NCBI RefSeq assembly: GCF_050410795.1 | Contig: NZ_CP191258.1 | Span: 3,286,001 to 3,350,000 of the forward strand | Direction: 5' to 3' | From: Fontivita pretiosa | Lineage (GTDB): Bacteria > Planctomycetota > Phycisphaerae > Tepidisphaerales > Tepidisphaeraceae | DNA length: 64,000 nt | In this document: piece after piece, positions 9,282 to 17,316 of the stretch | Position numbering within the stretch: position 1 is the stretch's first letter | How the letters are laid out: each line of letters begins with the position of its first letter | Program-made: the position numbers and the translations under genes | The notes under the pieces: model-generated | Databases searched by the model: none | What the model was told of the DNA's origin: nothing | What the model saw: only the letters and a program-made list of their open reading frames with translations

Positions 9282-9381
9282 GAGCCTTGTCCCCCTTGTT
9301 CTGCCGACTTTCCCCGCTGCCAATTTTCATGATCTTCCACAAAATACGGCAATAATTCTCGCGATTTTGTATGAAACTTTC

Positions 9382-9409
9382 TTGCAATTTTGCGCTGCGA
9401 AATTATGAT
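9382..9409 (+). promoter_or_regulatory. Strong candidate promoter of the beta-helix gene
   Basis: TTGCAA at 9382-9387 and TATGAT at 9404-9409 are spaced by 16 bases within an AT-rich patch that contrasts with the GC-rich surroundings. The start codon is about 150 bases downstream, leaving a long leader. Confidence 0.6.
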
Positions 9410-9560
9410 CCTGCGCACGCAAGTCGTGATTCGGACTCGTGGCAGCCTGGGTGCGGCGCCGGAACAGGGCTTCACCCCCGCTCTTTCAATGCAAATCTTC
9501 CACGGGCAACGTCAGGCGGTCTGACTCGGCGCCGTGGACCCTTCTGGCAGGAGGATCACA

Positions 9561-10535
9561 ATGTACCGTGCTTCGATTCGTCGTTGCGGTGTTGTCTCGC
9601 TGCCGTTGTTCGCCCTCTCGGTCCTGTTCATGTCCGCTGGCCAAGCCATCGCCGCCACGGCCGAAGTCACCAAGAGCGGCAGCAATTTCATCGTCAAGGT
9701 GGATGGCGTGCAAACCTACTCGGGCACCAGCTACTCCGATGCTCTGCAAAACGCGGCGGGCGTGGGCGACCGCGTGATGAACATCCGCGTCGCCGGTACC
9801 ATCGATAAGCAGGTCCGCCTCCGCGCGAACACCAGCTTCAACTACCTCACCTCAACGTACTGCTACGCAACGACCAATGTCCCGGCCATCTACGCCTACA
9901 AGGTCAGCGGCATTCGCATCGACGGGCTGAAGATGAACGGCTATCCCACCTATGGAATTCGTCTGAGCAGTTGCCCAAGCCCGAGCATCACCAACGTCAC
10001 GATGAACTTCAACAACGCCACTCAGCCCGTGGTCGCGATCCGCGTCGACTCCGAGGGCAGCACACGCACATCAGGCTTGTACGTGCGCAACGTCTCCATT
10101 TACAACATGGCCAGCGGTGACAAACAGGGCCTGGAAACCTACAGCATCGACAACTATGACATTGACGGGGTCCGCGCTTCCAGCCTCGGCGGATGCGGCG
10201 TGCTGATCAACAATGGCAACAACGGAAGGATCGGCACGGTGACCGCCGACAACTGCGGCAAAGGCACCACCTATGCCGGCCTGCGCTTTGCCAACAACTG
10301 CAACGGCGCCACCGTCCAATACGCGAATGTCTGGAACTCTTCCCGCGGTCTGTTCATCCTCAACAGCACGAACATCACCGTCGCCAGAGTGACCATCAGC
10401 GATTGTCCGGTGGACAGCATCTGGATCCAGAATGGCAGCAACAACAAAGTGCAGTCCGGCGACGTCTGGCGCGGCAAACCCCCTGTGATCACCAATTCGC
10501 CCGGCAGCTCGATCAATGTCGTGTATCACCCATGA
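9561..10535 (+). CDS. Secreted right-handed parallel beta-helix protein
   Basis: A 324-residue exported protein. The ATG at 9561 follows a perfect GGAGG six bases upstream. The first 32 residues form a signal peptide: MYRASIRR, a hydrophobic stretch LPLFALSVLFMSA, then a likely cut after AIAA. The rest is a series of short strands with Asn-rich turns (IRIDGLKMNG, YGIRLSS, ITNVTMNFNN, GVLINNGNNG, NITVARVTISDC), the pattern of pectate-lyase-like parallel beta-helix folds. No catalytic motif of a known polysaccharide lyase is recognisable, so I give no enzyme name. It is monocistronic: strong promoter in front, palindromic terminator behind. Confidence 0.8.
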   Translation: MYRASIRRCGVVSLPLFALSVLFMSAGQAIAATAEVTKSGSNFIVKVDGVQTYSGTSYSDALQNAAGVGDRVMNIRVAGTIDKQVRLRANTSFNYLTSTYCYATTNVPAIYAYKVSGIRIDGLKMNGYPTYGIRLSSCPSPSITNVTMNFNNATQPVVAIRVDSEGSTRTSGLYVRNVSIYNMASGDKQGLETYSIDNYDIDGVRASSLGGCGVLINNGNNGRIGTVTADNCGKGTTYAGLRFANNCNGATVQYANVWNSSRGLFILNSTNITVARVTISDCPVDSIWIQNGSNNKVQSGDVWRGKPPVITNSPGSSINVVYHP

Positions 10536-10574
10536 TCAACGGCGCTGGCTGCTGCTGACGCTACAGGCGCGAAA

Positions 10575-10621
10575 AAGCGGTCGGGAGTCTTTTCCGGTGT
10601 CGGAAAAGCTCCCGGCCGCTT
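10575..10621. terminator. Palindromic bidirectional terminator, repeat family copy A
   Basis: A 20-base-pair stem (10575-10596 with 10601-10621), four-base loop and one bulged T at 10588, between convergent genes. It carries the core CGGGAGTCTTTTCCG shared with the elements at 40.3, 59.2 and 62.7 kb. The right arm supplies the stop codon of the OLD-type gene (10620-10622, minus strand). Confidence 0.75.
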
Positions 10622-12644
10622 ACCTGTTCCCCTCGTGAAGCGCCGTGACCCGACGGACGATTTCTTCGACATGACATACGCGGTAACCGGCCTTATAAAT
10701 CGACTCCACGAGCCGCGCGCTGCCTTCGATGTTCTTCATTAGCTGAGTCGGACCGTCGTACTTTAGTTCCGCCGCCGCCGCATTAGCGATGCGGTCGAAG
10801 CCGGCACCTGCGGCATCTTTGAGTATGGTTCCCATCTCGTCGGCAAATACGGCCCATGTGTCATGCACCTGAGTCTCTGGAAATTCGACCGGCGGTACAC
10901 CTGCCATTCGCTGATATCGTGCATTTCGGTCGACGGTTGATTTCTCTGCCGGCCCGCCCTTGTGCCGATTGTCCGCGTCAAATACGAAATACGTCGGAAT
11001 GCCAAGACCCTTGAAGACAACGACCGGGCGGTCGAGGTTCTCCTTGCCCATGGCTGGAACCACGGCGATTCCTTTGGCGCTCCAGCCCTGATTCAATATC
11101 TCCTGCACTTTCCACAGGATGCCAACGTCCCCGAGTCCTTCGACAACAACCACCACGTTGGCAAAAAAACCTTCGTTGACCGCTATCGTCATCACGGGAC
11201 GTGATCGCGCACGGAAGGACTCGCGGCTGAAATCCTCTTGCTTTCCAGCAGCAATCCTTGCGAGTTCTTTTGCCGCGTCGTGGAGAGAGTACTGACTAAT
11301 GACACAACATGGCGCGGGTTGCCCTTCCTCCTTACGCTTGCGAGCGATCCGGACTTGATCAAACCGATCTAAATCGACGAAATATGGCGAGTGCGTCGCG
11401 TAGATGATCTGGTTTCTAGGTGCGTTCTTTTCCTTCGAAGGCGCCCCGAGCTTGAGGAGCAGTTCCGAGAGATACCTGCAACGGGATGGATGCAGATATA
11501 GCTCCGGCTCCTCAATCGCAAGGATGAGGTCGGGATTCAGCACTTCGTCGTCCGGTTTACCTGGCTTCTCCGATGTGGCGTCCGTTTGCGATTCAGAGGT
11601 TTCATCAGCCTCTTTGGCGGGACGTTCGGTCATGGCGAGATGCTGAAGCAACGTCAGGATCAAGGCTCGCTGCAACCCATGGCCGGCATGAGTGATTGGG
11701 CATGGGAACTCATCTTCGATGAGTTCAGCCAGTGCGGGAGGCAGCGGTATTTCGGGCGACACTGGATTGCCCCAGTGCAGCTTCAGTGCCGCGCCGGGAG
11801 CATATTGCTCAAGCAGTCGCGAGATGGATGCACCGAGTTCGCCCAGCTCCTTTAGATTCTCTTCGCAGAAAACGCTTGCGATCTTCTGCTTCATTTCGTC
11901 ACGAAGCGCCCGCACATCCGGCCGTAGATTCACCCGACGAAGGACAATCAAGTTGATCAATTCATAAATGACGCCCTTCTTAACAGCCTCGGCTGACGCA
12001 TCGCGCACCGCTGGCACGAGAACGAATTTGGTGAACTTGTCGAGCTTCCCGCCCCCGATCTCCTTCGGACCAAAGAACTGCTCTTCCCTCTCGACTGTTT
12101 GAAGGAGTTTTGCATTTGCCGGCTCTGATTCGTACTGAATCATCAAGGCATCGACGTCATCGGCACTCCTTGGATTCCCGGCGAGCCCCGGAAGTGTTCC
12201 AGCCGCTACGAGCTCCTTGAATGTCTTGATCCGGTCGCGCCTGCCCAATTTCCTGAGTTCAGCAAACTGCGGCACCCGGCGCGCGGCGGCGAAATATTTC
12301 TGAATACAGGTGCCACCAGCAAGTTGGATGCGCTTGGTGATGATGAGCTGATCCTTTTCGATGTACGACTGGAACTCCTGCTTCTCCTGAGCGCGGAGAC
12401 TCCCATATGTCACACGAATAGTGATCTCATTGCTCGGGTCTCGCCCATAGCAATCATCGGTGGAAATTCGCGCCGCGACGTCGTAGAACGCATCCAGGGC
12501 ATAGAGGACAGACGACTTGCCTCCGCCGTTGCGCCCTAACAACGCAACCAGTGCCAGACTATCTGGAGATGCGACGTCGCCGCAGTCCAGGTTAACTCTC
12601 TTGAGCGAACGGAAGTTCTCGATTTCCACCCGCTGAATTAGCAT
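10620..12644 (-). CDS. OLD-family ATPase with TOPRIM nuclease domain
   Basis: A protein of 674 residues with an N-terminal ABC/SMC-type ATPase and a C-terminal TOPRIM domain. The ATPase shows IENFRSLKRV, Walker A GRNGGGKSS, a signature region HAGHGLQRALILTLLQHLA, Walker B LILAIEEPELYLHP and the switch histidine in YATHSPYF. The TOPRIM domain shows VVVVEGLGDVGIL and FVFDADN. OLD proteins are nucleases often used in phage defence (P2 Old, GajA of Gabija), but there is no UvrD-like GajB partner here. Start chosen at ATG 12644 (MLIQRVEIENF); ATG 12674 would add ten residues. Its looser base composition suggests horizontal acquisition. Family strong, defence role inferred. Confidence 0.85.
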   Translation of the reverse strand: MLIQRVEIENFRSLKRVNLDCGDVASPDSLALVALLGRNGGGKSSVLYALDAFYDVAARISTDDCYGRDPSNEITIRVTYGSLRAQEKQEFQSYIEKDQLIITKRIQLAGGTCIQKYFAAARRVPQFAELRKLGRRDRIKTFKELVAAGTLPGLAGNPRSADDVDALMIQYESEPANAKLLQTVEREEQFFGPKEIGGGKLDKFTKFVLVPAVRDASAEAVKKGVIYELINLIVLRRVNLRPDVRALRDEMKQKIASVFCEENLKELGELGASISRLLEQYAPGAALKLHWGNPVSPEIPLPPALAELIEDEFPCPITHAGHGLQRALILTLLQHLAMTERPAKEADETSESQTDATSEKPGKPDDEVLNPDLILAIEEPELYLHPSRCRYLSELLLKLGAPSKEKNAPRNQIIYATHSPYFVDLDRFDQVRIARKRKEEGQPAPCCVISQYSLHDAAKELARIAAGKQEDFSRESFRARSRPVMTIAVNEGFFANVVVVVEGLGDVGILWKVQEILNQGWSAKGIAVVPAMGKENLDRPVVVFKGLGIPTYFVFDADNRHKGGPAEKSTVDRNARYQRMAGVPPVEFPETQVHDTWAVFADEMGTILKDAAGAGFDRIANAAAAELKYDGPTQLMKNIEGSARLVESIYKAGYRVCHVEEIVRRVTALHEGNR

Positions 12645-12752
12645 GTGATGGCCCGTTTTGAAGTGCGACTCCATACGGCAGGCCGCAGTTTTGTGCCGCC
12701 ATCTGCGCGCCTGCAGCGACCTGTCGCGGATACCACCAATCCGAAGGCGGAT

Positions 12753-12781
12753 AACATAGCCTGTGACTACAATTGGGGCAA
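12753..12781 (-). promoter_or_regulatory. Possible promoter of the OLD-type gene
   Basis: On the minus strand TTGCCC (12776-12781) and TATGTT (12753-12758) are spaced by 17 bases, about 110 bases ahead of the start at 12644. Confidence 0.45.
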
Positions 12782-12923
12782 CTGGAATCTGCGTCTATTC
12801 GTGTGGTCTGTGGATGATCCGGTCCGTGGCGTGTGTCGATGGATGCGCCACGCGAGCCATGTCGATCCGGCAGACGTGGGGAGAGCGAGCGGAATGGATG
12901 AAGGCAGAGAGATGAAGGGATTC

Positions 12924-12951
12924 AACTCGGCATTCGGCAATCGGCAATGAA
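12924..12951. repeat. Heptamer array, GCCGAAT family
   Basis: Four consecutive seven-base units related to CATTCGG/CAATCGG, ending three bases from the stop of the SecA-like gene. The complementary word family occurs again at 19357-19391. Confidence 0.7.
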
Positions 12952-12953
12952 GC

Positions 12954-14972
12954 CTAGAACGGCACGGCCTGGTCCATCCAGTCGTCGTTTTTCAGGACTT
13001 GCTTGCGGTTGAACCGCGCGAGTTTTTCGGCTTTCCACTGGGCGTAGTGGATGAGCCTGGCCGGGCCGATCAATCGCCAGCTCTTTCGCAGGTGCTTGGC
13101 GTGGCGGAGGAACAGGTCGTCTTCGGCACAGGCGAACATCTGGGCGCAGCCGGGGTCGCCCTGACGTGCGGCGCGGCCGAAGAGCTGGCGATCGACGCGG
13201 CCGGAGCCGTGCGGCTCGGTGGCGATCACGTGCAGCCCGCCCAGTTCCGCCACGCCCTTGCCCAGGATGATGTCCGTGCCGCGACCGGCCATGTTGGTCG
13301 CGACGGTGATTTTGCCGCGTTGTCCGGCCTCGGCGACGATCGCGGCCTCCTGGGCGGTCTGGGTGGCGTTGAGCACGCGGTGGGGTCTAGCGGCGGCGGC
13401 GAGCCGGCGGCTGAGTTCCTGCGAGGCCAGCACCGAGCGCGTGCCCACCAGAATCGGCACGCCCTTGTCGTTCAGTTCGCAGACGCGCTGCACCACCGCC
13501 TGCCACTTTTCCTCCATCGTGTCGAAGAATCGCACCGGCAGGTGGATGCGGATGCACGGCTTGTTGGTGGGGATGCGGACAACCGGCAGGCGGTAGATCT
13601 GCCACAGTTCCGCCGCCGCCTCCCACGCCGTGCCGGTCATCCCCGCCATCAGGGGGTACTGGCGGAAGAACCGCTGGAAGCTGAGCCGCGCCAGGTTTTC
13701 CTTGTCGGCGGTGACGGGCACGCCTTCCTTGACTTCGATCGCCTGATGCAGCCCGTGCCGCCACGACCGGTCGGCCATGATCCGCCCGGTGAACTCGTCG
13801 ATGATCTGAACCTTCTGATCTTCGGTGACCAGATACTGTTCATCGCGAATGTAGCAGTAGCGGGCAACCAGCGCCTGGGTGACCAGCTCTTCGCGGCGTC
13901 GTCGGCCGCGCCAGAAGCCGCTCTGGCCGATGCTTTCAACCAGCTCGTCCAGCCGCTCCTGTCCACGGGGCGTCAGCTCGACGTTGCGGATGGTCCAGTC
14001 GATCTTGAAATCGCGTCCCTCGACCAGATGCGACGCCAGCTCATGCGCCGCCATGTAGTGTCCGGCGTTGGCTTCGTCGTCGGGGGAATTGGAGATGATC
14101 AGTGGGGTGACGGCCTCGTCGATCAGCAGGCTGTCGGCTTCGTCGACGATCACGCGGAACAGTCCCGGGACCATCAGGGGCTGTCGATGGTGGGGGCCTG
14201 CCAGCAGGCCGACGGCGGTCTGGGCGGCGGTGCGGAGATTGCCCAGCCCGTCATGCCCGCCCCATACGCCGTGTTCATACGGGCGTGTCAGCGGGCGGTA
14301 ATTTTGCAGGCTGTCAATGGCGATCTGGTCGCGCAGGAAGTCGGCCACCAGCTCCTTGCTGGTCACGTACACGACATTGCGTCGATAGTGGTCGGCGCGT
14401 TCGTGAGGCGGGGTCTCGTGCACGACATATCCGACGCGCAGTCCCAGCAATTCGTAGATCGGTTCGTTCCACTGCGCGTCGCGCTGAACGAGGTAGTCAT
14501 TGACGGTGATCACGTGCACCGGTCGGCCGGACCAGGCCCACAGCGACGCGGTCAGCGCCGCGGTGAGGGTTTTGCCCTCGCCGGTGGCCATCTCGGCGAT
14601 GCAGCCCTGATACATGGCCAGTGCGCCCATGACCTGGACGAGGAAGGGGCGTTTGCCCAGTGCCCGCCAGCACGCCTCGCGCGCCAGGGCCACGCCGCGG
14701 TCCATCGCCTGGCCGGTCAGCTTGTTCAGCCGCGCCAGCTCGCGGATGCGATCGACCTCCTCGCGGAAGCGGCTGGCCCCCAGGGCGTGAATCTCCGGCT
14801 CGAGCTTTTCGACGCGTTCGGCCTGCTCGCGCAGCCGCCGCAGCAGCGGGCGACGGTTCTTGAACCAGCCGACAAAGCTGTTGAAGAACGTATCGTACGG
14901 CGTGAGCTCCGGCGCCTTGACCCGCCGGGCGTCGAAGACCGACCAGAGTTCGTGGGTTGCCAGGTCTGTCAT
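12954..14972 (-). CDS. Shortened SecA-like translocase ATPase
   Basis: A SecA paralogue of 672 residues against 800-950 for housekeeping SecA. NBD1 has Walker A ATGEGKT at 129-135, GRPVHVITVNDYLVQRDA, a DEAD-box VDEADSLLIDE and TPLIIS. The preprotein cross-linking domain and NBD2 follow, with FRQYPLMAGMTGTA, ATNMAGRGTDIILG and GRAARQGDPG, where canonical SecA has GRSGRQGDPG. Only about 75 residues follow, so most of the helical scaffold and wing domains and the zinc-binding tail are absent. The motor appears intact, so this is a specialised variant rather than a pseudogene. It is the last gene of a minus-strand set with three HlyD-type proteins, which suggests it drives a dedicated export route; substrate unknown. 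Confidence 0.85.
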   Translation of the reverse strand: MTDLATHELWSVFDARRVKAPELTPYDTFFNSFVGWFKNRRPLLRRLREQAERVEKLEPEIHALGASRFREEVDRIRELARLNKLTGQAMDRGVALAREACWRALGKRPFLVQVMGALAMYQGCIAEMATGEGKTLTAALTASLWAWSGRPVHVITVNDYLVQRDAQWNEPIYELLGLRVGYVVHETPPHERADHYRRNVVYVTSKELVADFLRDQIAIDSLQNYRPLTRPYEHGVWGGHDGLGNLRTAAQTAVGLLAGPHHRQPLMVPGLFRVIVDEADSLLIDEAVTPLIISNSPDDEANAGHYMAAHELASHLVEGRDFKIDWTIRNVELTPRGQERLDELVESIGQSGFWRGRRRREELVTQALVARYCYIRDEQYLVTEDQKVQIIDEFTGRIMADRSWRHGLHQAIEVKEGVPVTADKENLARLSFQRFFRQYPLMAGMTGTAWEAAAELWQIYRLPVVRIPTNKPCIRIHLPVRFFDTMEEKWQAVVQRVCELNDKGVPILVGTRSVLASQELSRRLAAAARPHRVLNATQTAQEAAIVAEAGQRGKITVATNMAGRGTDIILGKGVAELGGLHVIATEPHGSGRVDRQLFGRAARQGDPGCAQMFACAEDDLFLRHAKHLRKSWRLIGPARLIHYAQWKAEKLARFNRKQVLKNDDWMDQAVPF

Positions 14973-14980
14973 AAATCAAA

Positions 14981-15068
14981 GGATCGAGGATGAAGGCAGC
15001 AGGATGAATCGCAAAGAACAGAGTCGCCTTTATGCATCCTTCATGCCTCTGCGTTCATTCCCGCTCTT
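14981..15068. repeat. Heptamer inverted arrays, GGATGAA family
   Basis: Left arm 14981-15015 has units such as GGATCGA, GGATGAA and GGCAGCA. Right arm 15034-15068 has complementary units such as GCATCCT, TCATGCC and TCATTCC. Both arms keep a period of seven. The spacer separates the SecA-like gene from the M50-HlyD gene, both on the minus strand, and can fold into a hairpin. Confidence 0.75.
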
Positions 15069-17246
15069 CTACAGCCATTTGCTGTTGCTCTGGCTCTGGA
15101 CGAGCTGCCAGAATCGGCGACCCCATTGCCAGATGAGCGGTCGCTTCGAGAGCTTCAGTCGTACATGAGCCGTCTGTCCGGGATGATACTCATTGTTCGG
15201 ATTGGGCAGCCAGGCGCGCAGCTCGAACTGCTGAACCAGCGCTCGTGTGCCCTTTTCGTCGCGCGGATCCATGGGCACCTGCGCCTCCAGGCCGACCACA
15301 GGGTGAGGAACCTGCGGCTGGGCCGCGTGAATGACCGTCACGGCCGAGGTGTAAAGCTGCGCGTCACGGGTCGGTCGGCTGGCCAGGCGAATTTCGGCGC
15401 CGGGGTCGCGGCCTTGGTCCCAGGCCAGTTCCGCCTCGCTCTGCGTGAGCGTGGCGCGGACCAGCAGGTCCGACATGCCCGCGACGGTGGCGATTTCCGC
15501 GCCCTTTTCGATGTATCGTCCGACCATGTTATGCAGTTCGGGCGCGATGAGCTGCCCGTCGATCGGGGCGACGATCGTCAGCTCGCGCTTGCGGGCCAGC
15601 GCCTCGTCGAGCTGTTCCTGGTAGGCCTTCTCGCGATATTCGGCGATGTAGCGCTGGGCCATGTCGCTCAGCCCGGCCCGGGTCTTGAGCAGTTGCACGC
15701 TGCGGATGCGGGCCTGAAGCTCCTTGATGCGCGATTCCAGTTCCGGATCCTCGCAAACCAGAATCACCTGGCCCTTTTGCAGCACCTGCCCGTCCCTGGC
15801 CAGGATCTGCTTGACCCATCCGGGGGATTCGGCGTTGATCACGTACTTGTTGGCCGGCTCGACGATGCCCGTGCCATAGATGCTGTTGGGGAAGGGAAGC
15901 AGCCCGATCAGGATGACGGCTGCGGTGGCGACGGCGGCGCTGAACGCCCACGCCCGCCCGCGCTTGCGATGCAGTTCCGGTTCGATCGTCAGGTATTTGA
16001 ACAGCTTGACCAGCGGGACAACCAGCCAGGTGATCAGCCCGCCGATGGCCATCAGCACGCCCAGGATCGGCACCTGCCAGGTAACCATCAGGATGATCAT
16101 GATGCCGACGAAGACACGGTAGATCGTCGAGAGCACGCCATAGACGAAAAGCTGCACCCGCTGCATGGGCGGGGGCAGAGGCTGAAGCGGCTTGATGCGG
16201 AACACGTGGCGCTTGATCAGCCCCAGCACGTACTCGCGGCTTTTCATCTGGAGATTGGGGATCTCCAGGTAGTCCGAGAGCATGTAGTATCCGTCGTAAC
16301 GCAGCAGAGGGTTGGCGTTGAAGACGACGGTGGTGAAGCTGGCGATGATCATCGCGTAGCAGAGCAGGTCGCTGGTGAGCGTGCCGGGGGCTACATAGAC
16401 CCACGCGATGGCGCACAGCGCTGCCACGAACATCTCCACGATCATCCCGGCGGCCCCGACGAACATCCGCGCCCACTTGTTGGGAAAGGCCCAGGCGGTA
16501 GAGGCATCGACGTAGGGGGTGGGGATGAACACGAGGAACATGATGCCCATCTCGTGGACTTCTCCGCCGAAACGCCGGCAGGCGAAGGCGTGCCCGCATT
16601 CGTGGATGAACTTGATCACCCAGAAGACCAGGAATCCCCAGAAGAAGTTTTTGGGATGCTGGGAGATGTTGATCGCTTCGTACGCCTGGGCTTTGAGCCG
16701 ATCCCATTCCGGCGCGACCATGGCCAGGGCGGTGATGACCATCGCCAGCCACAGAATAGCGCCGAATCGACTGAGGAACACGCGTGCCAGGGGCATCCAG
16801 CGGACCAGGAAGCGGTCCGGGTCCCACAGGGGAATTCGCGGAAACAGCACGTTCATCAGCCGGCCCTGGAGCTTCCGCTGCATCTGCTTTTTGTGGCGGC
16901 GGAGCAGGATGGTGGCATCCGGCGGGATGTCAGTTTCGATGAGGTTGGCGGCGTAGAGCTGGCTGAGGATCTGGATGACCTCGGGCTGTGTCGGGGCGTC
17001 GTCGGCGAGCTGTCCGCCGACCAGATCCCACGCCTGGCCGACCGTGCGTGTTCCGTCGAGCAGTCCCACGAAGCGATAGGCGGCGTCGGAAAGACGATGG
17101 AACTGGTTGGACGCGGCGTCGCGGACGACGTACCACCGCTCGCCGCGGTAATACTGCCGTGAGATCTGAGCCGTGGCGCGCAGCTTGGGCTTGAGATTCA
17201 CGACGCGATACCACGACTCGGAAAATGTCGGGCGAAGTTGCAGCAT
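15069..17246 (-). CDS. PqqD-like / M50 site-2 protease / HlyD fusion membrane protein
   Basis: A 725-residue three-part protein. Residues about 30-105 resemble a PqqD-type peptide-binding winged helix (RWYVVRDAASNQFHRLS, YRFVGLLDGTRTV, NLIETD). Residues about 150-410 form a polytopic membrane domain with the M50 zinc motif HECGH at 215-219 and the second ligand motif NPLLRYDGYY with Asp318. From about 455 comes a HlyD/biotinyl-lipoyl domain with coiled coil (GTGIVEPANKYVINAESPGW, ELTIVAPIDGQLIAPE). Such PqqD-M50-HlyD proteins are annotated as efflux adaptors in many genomes. The combination suggests recognition, membrane processing and periplasmic hand-over of a peptide or small protein; that role is inferred. 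Confidence 0.85.
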   Translation of the reverse strand: MLQLRPTFSESWYRVVNLKPKLRATAQISRQYYRGERWYVVRDAASNQFHRLSDAAYRFVGLLDGTRTVGQAWDLVGGQLADDAPTQPEVIQILSQLYAANLIETDIPPDATILLRRHKKQMQRKLQGRLMNVLFPRIPLWDPDRFLVRWMPLARVFLSRFGAILWLAMVITALAMVAPEWDRLKAQAYEAINISQHPKNFFWGFLVFWVIKFIHECGHAFACRRFGGEVHEMGIMFLVFIPTPYVDASTAWAFPNKWARMFVGAAGMIVEMFVAALCAIAWVYVAPGTLTSDLLCYAMIIASFTTVVFNANPLLRYDGYYMLSDYLEIPNLQMKSREYVLGLIKRHVFRIKPLQPLPPPMQRVQLFVYGVLSTIYRVFVGIMIILMVTWQVPILGVLMAIGGLITWLVVPLVKLFKYLTIEPELHRKRGRAWAFSAAVATAAVILIGLLPFPNSIYGTGIVEPANKYVINAESPGWVKQILARDGQVLQKGQVILVCEDPELESRIKELQARIRSVQLLKTRAGLSDMAQRYIAEYREKAYQEQLDEALARKRELTIVAPIDGQLIAPELHNMVGRYIEKGAEIATVAGMSDLLVRATLTQSEAELAWDQGRDPGAEIRLASRPTRDAQLYTSAVTVIHAAQPQVPHPVVGLEAQVPMDPRDEKGTRALVQQFELRAWLPNPNNEYHPGQTAHVRLKLSKRPLIWQWGRRFWQLVQSQSNSKWL

Positions 17247-17313
17247 AGTGGTCGGTGGTCAGTGGTCAGTGGGCAGTGAGATCCGTGCTGATCACTGACC
17301 ACTGGGCACTGGT
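17247..17313. repeat. Heptamer inverted arrays, TGGTCAG family
   Basis: Five units of the AGTGGTC type at 17247-17281 face three CACTGAC/CACTGGG units at 17293-17313. A perfect 12-base inverted repeat joins 17260-17271 with 17293-17304. The array touches the start codon of the M50-HlyD gene. The same word family occurs in the rpsQ-rplN spacer. Confidence 0.85.
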
Positions 17314-17316
17314 TCG

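Noticed and set aside
10620..12644. The OLD-type gene considered as GajA of a Gabija system
   Set aside because: No UvrD-like GajB gene is adjacent; the upstream side is a spacer and then the SecA-like gene.
12999..14993. A 664-codon plus-strand frame opposite the SecA-like gene
   Set aside because: The minus strand encodes a clear SecA homologue; the plus frame shows no domain and is a GC shadow.
15126..17162. A 678-codon plus-strand frame opposite the M50-HlyD gene
   Set aside because: The opposite strand has HECGH, membrane helices and a HlyD domain; the Asp/Gly/Arg-rich plus product has no motif.
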